Shown in pieces: positions 1 to 6,644 of a DNA stretch of 14,389 bases. Source of the stretch: Bacteroidota bacterium (GTDB lineage Bacteria > Bacteroidota > Bacteroidia > Bacteroidales > UBA10428); assembly GCA_017860375.1 (NCBI GenBank), contig JAGDMB010000022.1:1-14389 (forward strand), given 5' to 3'. The stretch's first letter is position 1. Each line of letters starts with the position of its first letter. A model generated the notes under the pieces. It searched no databases and was not told the origin of the DNA. It worked only from the letters and a program-made list of their open reading frames with translations. Both the position numbers and the translations under genes were made by a program.

Positions 1-1506
1 AACGGTATAGGCAGTTGCTTCTTTCCTTTCTATAAGGAACCCGTTTTCATTTTTGGCATTGTCAATCCAGGTAAGGGTAATCGCCCGGATGTCCGAAAGT
101 TCAGCCGACAAGCCGGAAGGCGGATGGATAAAATCACGAAACACAGGGATGCTGTTCAGGTATTCCTCAAGATTGGTATATCCGTCAGCGTCGTCATCAT
201 TGTTTCTGTCTCCGGCATTGCCGGGATTCAATCCATTGTCTGTTTCCCACTGATCGGGCATGCCGTCATGATCACTATCAGCAGGCGCCGGTGCAGCAAA
301 AAGCCGGGGCCATCCTCCCACGTCATCCTGAGAATCGATAATTCCTTTGCCGGCTCCATAGGTAACGCCACCAAAGGTTGCAGTACCGGTCTCAACTTCA
401 TGGATAATGCGTCTGTCGATGGTATCGCGGAGGGGCAAAGAAGCGCCGGCAATCTGCAAAACTGCTGCATATGCTTCCTGCGCGTTATGTTCGGTCGCCA
501 TGTCAAAGGGGAAAGGCGTAAGGCTCTTTATCTGATCCTTTACGTTACTTGAAATTCCCTGGACACCATAGGTCCAGTTATCCTGGGTGGCATTGGTATT
601 GCCGGCAACAAAATTGCTGTCGATGTACCAGTTGCTGTAAACCGTTCCCATGGGATCGGGCTCCACAATGCGGTAGCTTACGGCATCGGTGCGGGTTGCG
701 GGTCCTGGCTTGTAATAATTCTTCACCATGTTTATGGAGGCCTTGTTGGTGTCAATGTCACTGGGTTCTCCTCCATAGGCGCTGTTCGATCCCCAGTTAT
801 AGATCACGTTGTTACGGTAATCTACCATTTCCTGCCAGTTTGCGTAGTAGCGTGCGCCGTTAAAACGCGGATTGCGGCTTGTGTGATGGGCAAACAGGTT
901 ATGATGAAAGCTGGCTTTTGAGCCTCCCCATATCCCGCCGTATCCATGTTCCCCTTTTGAATGTATTGAATTATAAAGGCTTTCGGAAATAATACACCAT
1001 TGCATGGTATAGTTTTTATTCCCGTAGGAAGAGGCTGTCTCATCCACCGACCAGCTGAACGAACAATGATCCACCATGATATTATTCTGTTCCCTGCAGG
1101 TAAAGGCGTCGGATTCCTGGGCATATGTATCCCCAAGCCGGGACCTGATGTACCGTACAATCACATTATCGGCAGCGATCCTGAAGTTATAGCCGGCCAG
1201 GGTGATACCGTCGCCCGGTGCTGTCTGACCTGCTATGGTAAGATTATCGTTGCGGATGATCAGGTCCGATTCAAGGTAGATAGTGCCGGATACGCGAAAG
1301 ACGATGGTGCGCGTACCGGAATTCTCAATGGCTGCCCTAAGGCTCCCCGCCCCGGCATCCTTCAGGTTGGTAACTTCCAGTACCATTCCTCCCCTGCCAC
1401 CGGTCGTGAACTTCCCGAATCCCTCCGCGCCCGGAAATGCCAACGGCTGTGCAAAGGCGACAGACGCACACAAAAGAAAACAACCCGGTAGAATCATCTT
1501 TTTCAT
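1..1506 (-). CDS. Secreted pectate lyase, PL1 family, C-terminus off the window
   Basis: The frame is open from the ATG at 1506 to the window edge: 502 codons, no stop. Residues 1-20 are a cleavable signal peptide (MKK, hydrophobic core, AFA before Gln20). The catalytic parallel beta-helix runs from about 22 to 400. Seen there: AFPGAEGFG at 23-31, the PL1 hallmark VDHCSFSWS at 145-153 followed by DE at 155-156 (probable calcium-site acids), and RNPR at 211-214, which matches the catalytic-arginine region of the family. Residues 410-450 are rich in Asp/Asn/Gly (DSDHDG, then NNDDDADGY and EEYL), like a calcium-binding thrombospondin-3/EF-hand-type linker. From about 462 a fibronectin-III-like domain begins (PPSGLSAEL ... 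LTWIDN). By family it cleaves polygalacturonate by calcium-dependent beta-elimination, giving 4,5-unsaturated products. It lies 17 bp behind GH28, so cotranscription is likely. The missing end may carry an export or anchoring domain. Exact substrate and subfamily are not assigned. Confidence 0.9.
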   Translation of the reverse strand, partial: MKKMILPGCFLLCASVAFAQPLAFPGAEGFGKFTTGGRGGMVLEVTNLKDAGAGSLRAAIENSGTRTIVFRVSGTIYLESDLIIRNDNLTIAGQTAPGDGITLAGYNFRIAADNVIVRYIRSRLGDTYAQESDAFTCREQNNIMVDHCSFSWSVDETASSYGNKNYTMQWCIISESLYNSIHSKGEHGYGGIWGGSKASFHHNLFAHHTSRNPRFNGARYYANWQEMVDYRNNVIYNWGSNSAYGGEPSDIDTNKASINMVKNYYKPGPATRTDAVSYRIVEPDPMGTVYSNWYIDSNFVAGNTNATQDNWTYGVQGISSNVKDQIKSLTPFPFDMATEHNAQEAYAAVLQIAGASLPLRDTIDRRIIHEVETGTATFGGVTYGAGKGIIDSQDDVGGWPRLFAAPAPADSDHDGMPDQWETDNGLNPGNAGDRNNDDDADGYTNLEEYLNSIPVFRDFIHPPSGLSAELSDIRAITLTWIDNAKNENGFLIERKEATAYTV

Positions 1507-1523
1507 GCCTGTTCCGTTCCTTA

Positions 1524-2978
1524 TCAGTTAATTTTTACAGGATTCCCGTTTGTATCATAAATTTCTGAATTCTCAAAAAAGATACCTGCGGCGTTCTCAA
1601 TTTTGACTCCGTCGGTCACATTTTGAAAGATGCAGTTGGTGATCGACAAGCCCGATACCGGATGTTCCTTATAGGCTTTCACCAGAAGGGCATATTTGCA
1701 TTTCCGGCAGCGGAGGCTGTCAACCGATATGTTCCTGACAATGGGTATATTATTTCCTTCTTCCTTGCCGTAGAACAGATCGATCAGAATAGCGGCTTCA
1801 CCCACCTGGTTGACTTCCACGTTCCTCATAAAAATGTTTTCCACGATACCTCCCCTTTTGGAATTGGATTTAATGCGCAATGCCCTGTCGAGATTGGGAC
1901 TGTCCATATAACAATCCTCGGCAAAAACATTCCGCACATTGCCCGACACCTCGCTGCCGATCACCACACCTCCGTGTCCTTCTTTCATGGTACAGTTCTG
2001 TATGATGATATTCTCACTGGGCACATTGATTCGACGTCCGTCGTTGTTGCGTCCCGATTTAATAGCGATGCAGTCGTCGCCGGTATTGAAATAACAGTCG
2101 CGGATCAGCACATTCCGTGAACATTCCGGGTCGCAGCCGTCGTTATTCGGGCCAAGGCTTTCAATGGTTATCCCGCGAACAATGACATTGCTGCACAACA
2201 CAGGATGAATGACCCACATAGGGGAGTTGATGATGGTGATGCCTTCGATGAGCACCTGCCGGCACAAATAGGGCTGAATAAAATTGGGCCTGAGATTGTA
2301 GCCATCACCAAATATCCTCTGCTGAAAGGGCAGGTTATCCTCCACCATTTTCTGAAGTTTCATGCTGGCATCTGACTGGCTTGGCATTCCTTCCTGCCAT
2401 TTATTTTCGGACTGGCCTTCCCACGGGCCTTTCCAGCTCCACCACAGCTGACCCTGTCCGTCAAGGGTGCCCTCGCCCGTAACGGCAATGTTATGCTGTT
2501 TATAGGCATACACAAAAGGAGAGTAATTCATGCATTCCATCCCCTCGAAACGGGTATGCACCACCGGCAGAAATTTGCTTTTGTCGCTGGTAAAAACCAG
2601 TACCGCCCCTTTTTCCAGGTGGAGATTTACGTTGCTTTTCAGGTGAATCGCCCCGGTGATATACCTTCCTTCCGGCACTATTACCCTGCCTCCGGAGTCA
2701 TTATGACAGGTATTGACGGCTTCATTTATGGCTTCCGTGCAATCCGACAACCCGTCGGCCACGGCACCAAAATCCTTTATGGAATAGGTCCGGTCAGGGA
2801 AAACCGGAGGTTTGATGCTGTCGAGGATAGCCGCTGCTGTTTCCCAGGTGACAGTTTGCCCCGTTCCCCCGGAGACTGCCTTAGTGCGCTGTCTCACCGG
2901 AGAACAGCACAGCACACCCACCAATACGGGCAGAAGGAATACGTTGCGGAAACCCTTTTTTATAGAAAATCCAACCAT
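1524..2978 (-). CDS. Polygalacturonase-like glycoside hydrolase, GH28 family
   Basis: This 484-residue protein should hydrolyse alpha-1,4-galacturonan or a related pectic chain. Using the ATG at 2978, the GH28 catalytic signatures are in order: NND at 278-280, DD at 301-302, GHG around His335 and RIK at 368-370, all in a right-handed beta-helix. Near the N-terminus (about 66-80) is the SIKDFGAVADG motif usual in these enzymes. The N-terminus is a signal sequence with a Lys-Lys pair at 7-8, a hydrophobic stretch at 13-23 and a Cys pair at 24-25. It may be a lipoprotein, although the residue before Cys24 is Leu, so the lipobox is poor. A longer frame starts at a TTG at 3065. I reject it because that codon overlaps the candidate -7 promoter box and would put a second hydrophobic stretch before the signal sequence. 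GH28 is the first gene of a probable GH28-PL1 transcript. Endo versus exo action cannot be decided here. Confidence 0.92.
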   Translation of the reverse strand: MVGFSIKKGFRNVFLLPVLVGVLCCSPVRQRTKAVSGGTGQTVTWETAAAILDSIKPPVFPDRTYSIKDFGAVADGLSDCTEAINEAVNTCHNDSGGRVIVPEGRYITGAIHLKSNVNLHLEKGAVLVFTSDKSKFLPVVHTRFEGMECMNYSPFVYAYKQHNIAVTGEGTLDGQGQLWWSWKGPWEGQSENKWQEGMPSQSDASMKLQKMVEDNLPFQQRIFGDGYNLRPNFIQPYLCRQVLIEGITIINSPMWVIHPVLCSNVIVRGITIESLGPNNDGCDPECSRNVLIRDCYFNTGDDCIAIKSGRNNDGRRINVPSENIIIQNCTMKEGHGGVVIGSEVSGNVRNVFAEDCYMDSPNLDRALRIKSNSKRGGIVENIFMRNVEVNQVGEAAILIDLFYGKEEGNNIPIVRNISVDSLRCRKCKYALLVKAYKEHPVSGLSITNCIFQNVTDGVKIENAAGIFFENSEIYDTNGNPVKIN

Positions 2979-3018
2979 CGGAAAAACGATTACACTAATT
3001 AGTAGGGTGAGCCCAGAC

Positions 3019-3051
3019 AAGGGATCCGGGCAGATGCAACTGCCATCCCTT
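3019..3051 (-). promoter_or_regulatory. Stem-loop in the GH28 leader
   Basis: Outer arms AAGGGAT (3019-3025) and ATCCCTT (3045-3051) pair fully. Inner arms GGCAG (3029-3033) and CTGCC (3040-3044) enclose a six-base loop, with a three-base bulge on one side. If transcription starts near 3060 the hairpin lies almost at the 5' end of the GH28 mRNA, where it could stabilise the message or regulate it. Read on the plus strand it is followed by TCTTTTT and so resembles a terminator, but no plus-strand gene precedes it. Confidence 0.45.
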
Positions 3052-3066
3052 CTTTTTCTGGTCAAA

Positions 3067-3074
3067 CAAAATTA
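3067..3074 (-). promoter_or_regulatory. Candidate -7 promoter box for the GH28-PL1 unit
   Basis: On the minus strand this reads TAATTTTG, a full match to the Bacteroidota -7 consensus TAnnTTTG. Transcription would begin near 3060, giving a leader of roughly 80 nt before the GH28 ATG. No TTTG is visible at the expected -33 distance, which would fit a promoter needing an activator, but an AT-rich chance match is equally possible. Confidence 0.35.
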
Positions 3075-3337
3075 ATGAATGAAACGATTCGGTATCACCG
3101 GTATAAAATCAATTAGCCGCATGAAAGGGTATGAAAAGCTCAAAAAGAAATTGATGTAAAGCACATGACACTAAGACTATGTACAAATAAACAAGACGGG
3201 CAGGGTGGCAGTTTATCCCCCCATTTACGATAATTTGGATACCCTTTTTAATATGAAATAGACATAATTTAGATCATCCAAAAAAAATTACATTACGATT
3301 GCTTTTAAAAGTATTTACTAACCAAAATTAATACACT

Positions 3338-4393
3338 ATGAAAAAATTCTACCTGTTCTTTTTCTCGATCATGATGGCTGCAGGCATCTTTGCCCAGGAC
3401 AAAAAAGTAATGGTTGTCAGCGCAAATGCTCCGGATGCTGATCCAATCATTAAGACCTTCATGAATAAAATTGATTCCATGGACGGAATTGCTGCGACCC
3501 ATGTGCTTCTTGCCGATGCAAAAGTCATGACGGATTTCAGTGGTTACGATGCTGCCGTTCTCACCGAAAATGGCGGGTCAGCGGATATGGCATTTTATAC
3601 GACAGCCGGATGGCCTCTTCCCGTGGTAAACTTAAAAGCATATATTAACCACAAAGGCGATCATCCTATTTATACCCAGGTATCCGGAGTGAACTGGTTT
3701 ACAACAGCAAAATCCGTGGACTTGCTGCCGGGTGTAACGGAACTGAAAGTGAAGGATAATAGCGATATTCTTAAATGCTATGACGTGGATGAGATTGTTA
3801 CCTGGACGACCGGCTATAATCCCGAAGGTTCAGCCGGCGGCATGGGTAGCGGTGAAGCACACGTTCAGGCCATGGACCTGAAAGATGCCGTGAACGATCA
3901 GGCTGCCATTGTTTCCAATGCCACTGCCCTGGCTGATAATAAAAACGTTCTCGATGACGCTGCCGTCATTGCAACCCTGAAAACCTTTTTGTGGAAAGTG
4001 GAAGAAAACAGTTTGACAAAGAGGATGGTGATCTGGGGCATTCATCACACTTTCCTTGATCTTGCGACCCCTGATTTCTATGATATTGTAAAGAATTCAC
4101 TCCGGTGGGTCTTGAAGATGGATTGTGTATGCCCGGGATCAAATGCCGTAAAAGAGGTTGAGACCCGTCCTTATCAGATGTATCCAAACCCGGTTGTGGA
4201 CCAGCTGAATTTCAGCCATGCCGGAATTATTTCTTCCGTCGAACTCATTGACATAACAGGCAAAATAATTGCAACGGTTACCAACGATGACGATCAACTG
4301 CTGATCAATACCAGCAATCTTGCAAAAGGAATGTATTTTGTTCGTGTAAATACAATAGACGGTAAGGTCTATTCAGACAAATTGGCAAAATAA
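3338..4393 (+). CDS. Secreted T9SS-cargo protein, possible ThuA/GATase-like domain
   Basis: A 351-residue protein of unknown specific function. Residues 1-19 form a signal peptide (MKKFYLFFF ... GIFA before Gln20). Residues 22-260 look like an alpha/beta Rossmann-type domain. It opens with a hydrophobic beta strand (KKVMVVSAN), has DFSGYDAAVLTE at 66-77, and closes with MVIWGIHHTF at 230-239 and NSLRWVLK at 253-260. This order resembles ThuA-like or class I glutamine amidotransferase-like proteins, but I see no certain catalytic triad, so that is only a suggestion. Cys263 and Cys265 mark the linker. Residues 281-351 are a type IX secretion sorting domain: YPNPVVDQL at 282-290, ITGK at 306-309, GMYFVRV at 331-337 and a basic end (KVYSDKLAK). 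It should cross the outer membrane through T9SS, and the domain would then be removed. It is oriented opposite to both flanking PUL operons and has its own terminator. Confidence 0.85.
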   Translation: MKKFYLFFFSIMMAAGIFAQDKKVMVVSANAPDADPIIKTFMNKIDSMDGIAATHVLLADAKVMTDFSGYDAAVLTENGGSADMAFYTTAGWPLPVVNLKAYINHKGDHPIYTQVSGVNWFTTAKSVDLLPGVTELKVKDNSDILKCYDVDEIVTWTTGYNPEGSAGGMGSGEAHVQAMDLKDAVNDQAAIVSNATALADNKNVLDDAAVIATLKTFLWKVEENSLTKRMVIWGIHHTFLDLATPDFYDIVKNSLRWVLKMDCVCPGSNAVKEVETRPYQMYPNPVVDQLNFSHAGIISSVELIDITGKIIATVTNDDDQLLINTSNLAKGMYFVRVNTIDGKVYSDKLAK

Positions 4394-4423
4394 AGGGTAC
4401 ATTAATTAATTCGCTAAGGAAGA

Positions 4424-4454
4424 AAGCCGCCACCCGATGGGAGGCGGCTTTTTT
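4424..4454 (+). terminator. Intrinsic terminator of the T9SS-cargo gene
   Basis: The arms AAGCCGCC (4424-4431) and GGCGGCTT (4443-4450) pair perfectly. The interior CCC/GGG (4433-4435 with 4439-4441) can extend the stem, and a run of six T follows (4449-4454). It lies 30 bp after the TAA of the gene at 3338-4393, the classic form of a rho-independent terminator. Confidence 0.85.
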
Positions 4455-4587
4455 GTTTGTCTGATTAACCGCAAAGGGCGTCAGGGAACTCTCGTTGTGC
4501 CCTATTGTAAAGCGTGAGGCAGCTTTCTTGTTTGCCTGATTAATTGCAAAGGGCGTCAGGGAACTCTCGTTGTCCCCTTTTGCATTG
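4438..4587. repeat. 75-bp imperfect tandem duplication (two copies)
   Basis: Positions 4438-4512 and 4513-4587 are two adjoining copies with a constant 75-bp offset and about ten differences by hand count. The longest identical stretch is 28 bp (4471-4498 against 4546-4573), starting GCAAAGGGCGTCAGGG. The first copy includes the right arm and T-tract of the preceding terminator. The second has a decayed version (GAGGCAGCTTTCTTG) without a matching left arm, so the duplication probably arose after the terminator formed. Because 75 is a multiple of three, a minus-strand frame across it shows a repeating 25-residue pattern, but I do not regard that as a gene. Confidence 0.85.
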
Positions 4588-4676
4588 CGTGCCATATTGT
4601 TGTCACGGATGTGTTTCTGCAATGACTCTTTCGGTCAACCTGCGAAGCGGAGCGAAAGCAATTGGATGCACGATTC

Positions 4677-4713
4677 AAAAAGAAGAGGAGGGATTGTCAC
4701 AGTCCCTCCTCTT
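4677..4713 (-). terminator. Terminator-like hairpin behind susD, possibly bidirectional
   Basis: Arms AAGAGGAGGGA (4683-4693) and TCCCTCCTCTT (4703-4713) pair perfectly around a nine-base loop. Read on the minus strand, the direction of the susD operon, the hairpin is followed within three bases by a run of five T (complement of 4677-4681). It lies about 50 bp past the susD stop. A short T-run also follows on the plus strand (4712-4715), so weak action in both directions is possible. Confidence 0.75.
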
Positions 4714-4732
4714 TTCCTGAAAAGTCATCCAT

Positions 4733-4756
4733 TGGCGTGCTTTCACAAGCACGCCA
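4733..4756 (-). other. Perfect 10-bp hairpin just after the susD stop
   Basis: TGGCGTGCTT (4733-4742) and AAGCACGCCA (4747-4756) are exact inverted repeats with a four-base loop, eight bases beyond the susD stop codon. No T-run follows on the minus strand, so it is not an ordinary terminator by itself. It may protect the 3' end of the susD message or cooperate with the second hairpin 20 bp further on. Confidence 0.65.
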
Positions 4757-4764
4757 GTGTTTTA

Positions 4765-6609
4765 TTAATACCCCGTATTCTGGAGAAACTCTTCCTTATT
4801 GGTGATGGCATCAATCTGTACCTGCGGAATAGGCCTTACGGTAAAATGGGCGTCAAAGTTATTACGGGCGGATTGATTGCCGGCATATTTCTTAATTCTG
4901 GCCACCATGGCATCGGTGCCAAGCCGTTTCAGGTCAAACCAGCGAAGCTGTTCACCGCAGAATTCGCGGGCCCTTTCATCCAGAAAGTAATCCATGGTAA
5001 GACTGCCACCGCCGGTAATTCCGTAAGCAGCAAGCATGGCAGCACCATTCCCGTCGTACGATCGTTTGTCGGCCAAAGGAACCAGGTAGTTGTTGTAGGC
5101 ATTGTCAGCCTGTCCTGCCCTCCACAACCCTTCAGCGGCAATCAGGTACATTTCGGAGATTCTCATGACCATGGCATCGCGCTTACCGTTCTGCGATCCT
5201 TCGTCGGTAGCCACCGGCCGGGTGTCATCATAGAATTTATGCAGCTCAAAGAAAAGGTTGCGGGTGTTTGTTCCGGCATCATTGATGGTACCGTCGTCAT
5301 TGAACATCCTTTTGTAATCGAGGCACCAGAAACCCTTTTCCGCGTTGAACCAGAAATTGGTGGTAACCGTACCGATCATCACATTGTCGGGGTAAGTCTC
5401 CTTGGTCATGAAAATTGAGGTATCTCCCACATTGAACAGGGGCTGACCGGCAAGTTCCTCATGAAATCCTTCCACGGGCCATACATACCTGGAAGATAGT
5501 GCGGAATTGCAAATCCAGGTAGTCTTGAACGAACCGTAGAACCGTTCATCGATATCTTCTTTAAAGCAATCGATCAGGTATTTTGTGGGTGAATACCTTC
5601 TGAAGGGTCGTCCGTTCTGAACATCCCTGACCATACCCGGCAGCACATCGTATTGGGCACCGAACATCAGGTGACCGTGATGGCCTCCCTCCCTTTCGTC
5701 CCAAGCCTTGTCACTTGGACGCTGAAACTTGGTATATTCACTGGCCGGTACACCAATCAAGGCATCGGTGGAACGCGAGTAATTAATTGCCCAGATATTC
5801 TCCTGGTTGTTGCCGGAGTTATTCATATCCCAGACATCGGCGTAATTATCGTACAACGATGCAGTACCGCTCTTAATCACAGCATCAGCATCTTCGGCAG
5901 CTTTGGCATACAATTCGGTATTGCTGGTGTAGCTGGCCCAGGTAAGGCGCATTCTTGCACGGAAAGCCAGGGCAGCCCATTTGTTGACCCTGCCGTAATC
6001 GGTTTCCGCGGTATTCACAGTCGGATCGAGGTTATCCACCGCAAAATCAAGGTCTTCAAGGATAAGTGCATAGAAATCCTCAACCGGATAACGGTTTGCG
6101 GTTTTCACCACTCCTTTTATGGGTTCTTTCCGGAGTTCTACACCGCCCCATGTTTCAACGATCAGCCAATTGTAAAAGGCCCTGAGGTAGCGCACTTCCG
6201 AAAGGCGCGTTTTGGTAAGCCCTTCGTCAAAAGGAGTTTGGTCAGGGTCAGACAATACAGCAATTGCATCGTTGCAGGCATTGATACCCTTGTAAAATTC
6301 AACCCACAATACCACAAGCCTCGAATTGGTGGCATTAAAATCGGTTGTATACGTGTACTGGTACTGCTGGGGATGTTGCTGGCCGTAATCATATATATCC
6401 GTGCCCGGATCGCTGAAATCATAACCCTCTTCTTTGGCAAACCAGATCTTTGATGTAGCATAGCATGTCGACACCAGTCCTTCCATACCATCCACCGTGG
6501 TATACCAGGTTTCCGTGGCTACGCCACCCCTGAAGTCCTCTTCAAGAAAATCGCTGCAGGAGACAAGGCCGAGTAGAAGGATCAGAAAAAATATTTTATA
6601 TGCTTTCAT
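4765..6609 (-). CDS. SusD/RagB-family outer-membrane glycan-binding lipoprotein
   Basis: This 614-residue surface lipoprotein binds oligosaccharides and acts as the lid of the SusC transporter. The N-terminus is a lipoprotein signal (MKAYKIFF ... LVSC), with the lipidated Cys at 18 and the SDFLEED sequence usual in SusD proteins after it. An N-terminal RagB/SusD helical region follows, including a YLRAFYNW helix of the TPR-like core. The C-terminal half has the family signatures ERAREFCGEQLRWFDLKR at 545-562, RPIPQ at 592-596 and the terminal FLQNTGY. Length is within the family range. It lies 35 bp downstream of susC, so the two are cotranscribed. The substrate cannot be read from the protein; the neighbouring PL1, GH28 and GH105 genes point to pectic oligosaccharides. 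Confidence 0.96.
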   Translation of the reverse strand: MKAYKIFFLILLLGLVSCSDFLEEDFRGGVATETWYTTVDGMEGLVSTCYATSKIWFAKEEGYDFSDPGTDIYDYGQQHPQQYQYTYTTDFNATNSRLVVLWVEFYKGINACNDAIAVLSDPDQTPFDEGLTKTRLSEVRYLRAFYNWLIVETWGGVELRKEPIKGVVKTANRYPVEDFYALILEDLDFAVDNLDPTVNTAETDYGRVNKWAALAFRARMRLTWASYTSNTELYAKAAEDADAVIKSGTASLYDNYADVWDMNNSGNNQENIWAINYSRSTDALIGVPASEYTKFQRPSDKAWDEREGGHHGHLMFGAQYDVLPGMVRDVQNGRPFRRYSPTKYLIDCFKEDIDERFYGSFKTTWICNSALSSRYVWPVEGFHEELAGQPLFNVGDTSIFMTKETYPDNVMIGTVTTNFWFNAEKGFWCLDYKRMFNDDGTINDAGTNTRNLFFELHKFYDDTRPVATDEGSQNGKRDAMVMRISEMYLIAAEGLWRAGQADNAYNNYLVPLADKRSYDGNGAAMLAAYGITGGGSLTMDYFLDERAREFCGEQLRWFDLKRLGTDAMVARIKKYAGNQSARNNFDAHFTVRPIPQVQIDAITNKEEFLQNTGY

Positions 6610-6644
6610 AATCGTTTTATTGAATTGGTTATCGTATTGTTTTC

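Larger units (their letters stand above)
2979..3337. other. Divergent intergenic region between GH28 and the T9SS-cargo gene
   Basis: About 360 bp without a credible gene. On the minus side it holds a candidate promoter box (3067-3074) and a leader hairpin (3019-3051) for GH28. A short palindrome ACTAATTAGT sits at 2994-3003, close to the GH28 start. On the plus side I see only weak promoter candidates for the gene at 3338, for example TACGATTG at 3294-3301, one mismatch from the Bacteroidota -7 consensus TAnnTTTG, with no clear -33 TTTG. Another minus-strand TAATTTTG occurs at 3323-3330, which shows how easily this motif arises in AT-rich DNA. Confidence 0.6.
4394..4764. other. Convergent intergenic region with terminators and a tandem repeat
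   Basis: About 370 bp between the ends of the T9SS-cargo gene and susD. It contains, in order, a terminator for the plus-strand gene, two copies of a 75-bp repeat, a stretch (about 4588-4676) in which I see no feature, a terminator-like hairpin for the susD operon, and a perfect 10-bp hairpin just behind susD. I see no convincing gene in it. Confidence 0.7.

Noticed and set aside
228..1160. Short open frames on both strands across the left end, suggesting a broken gene
   Set aside because: A single uninterrupted minus-strand frame from 1506 to position 1 encodes the whole PL1 lyase with all its motifs, so there is no frameshift; the short frames are shadows.
2979..3065. 29-codon N-terminal extension of GH28 from a TTG start
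   Set aside because: The TTG overlaps the candidate -7 box and the extension adds a second hydrophobic stretch before a good signal sequence; the ATG at 2978 is preferred.
3234..3272. Possible TTTG / TAnnTTTG promoter pair for the gene at 3338
   Set aside because: The spacing between TTTG (3234-3237) and the nearest box-like TAATTTAG (3265-3272) is 27 bp, too long for the consensus, and the second box has a mismatch.
4305..4622. Minus-strand frame of about 105 codons across the 75-bp repeat, giving a repeated 25-residue pattern
   Set aside because: It overlaps the terminator and the end of the T9SS-cargo gene, has no signal or domain, and its repetition follows from the DNA duplication being a multiple of three.
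4570..5418. Long plus-strand open frame antisense to susD
   Set aside because: It is a shadow of the strongly recognisable SusD gene and its translation resembles no protein family.
5653..6453. Second long plus-strand open frame antisense to susD
   Set aside because: It is entirely inside susD on the opposite strand, with no start context or domain.
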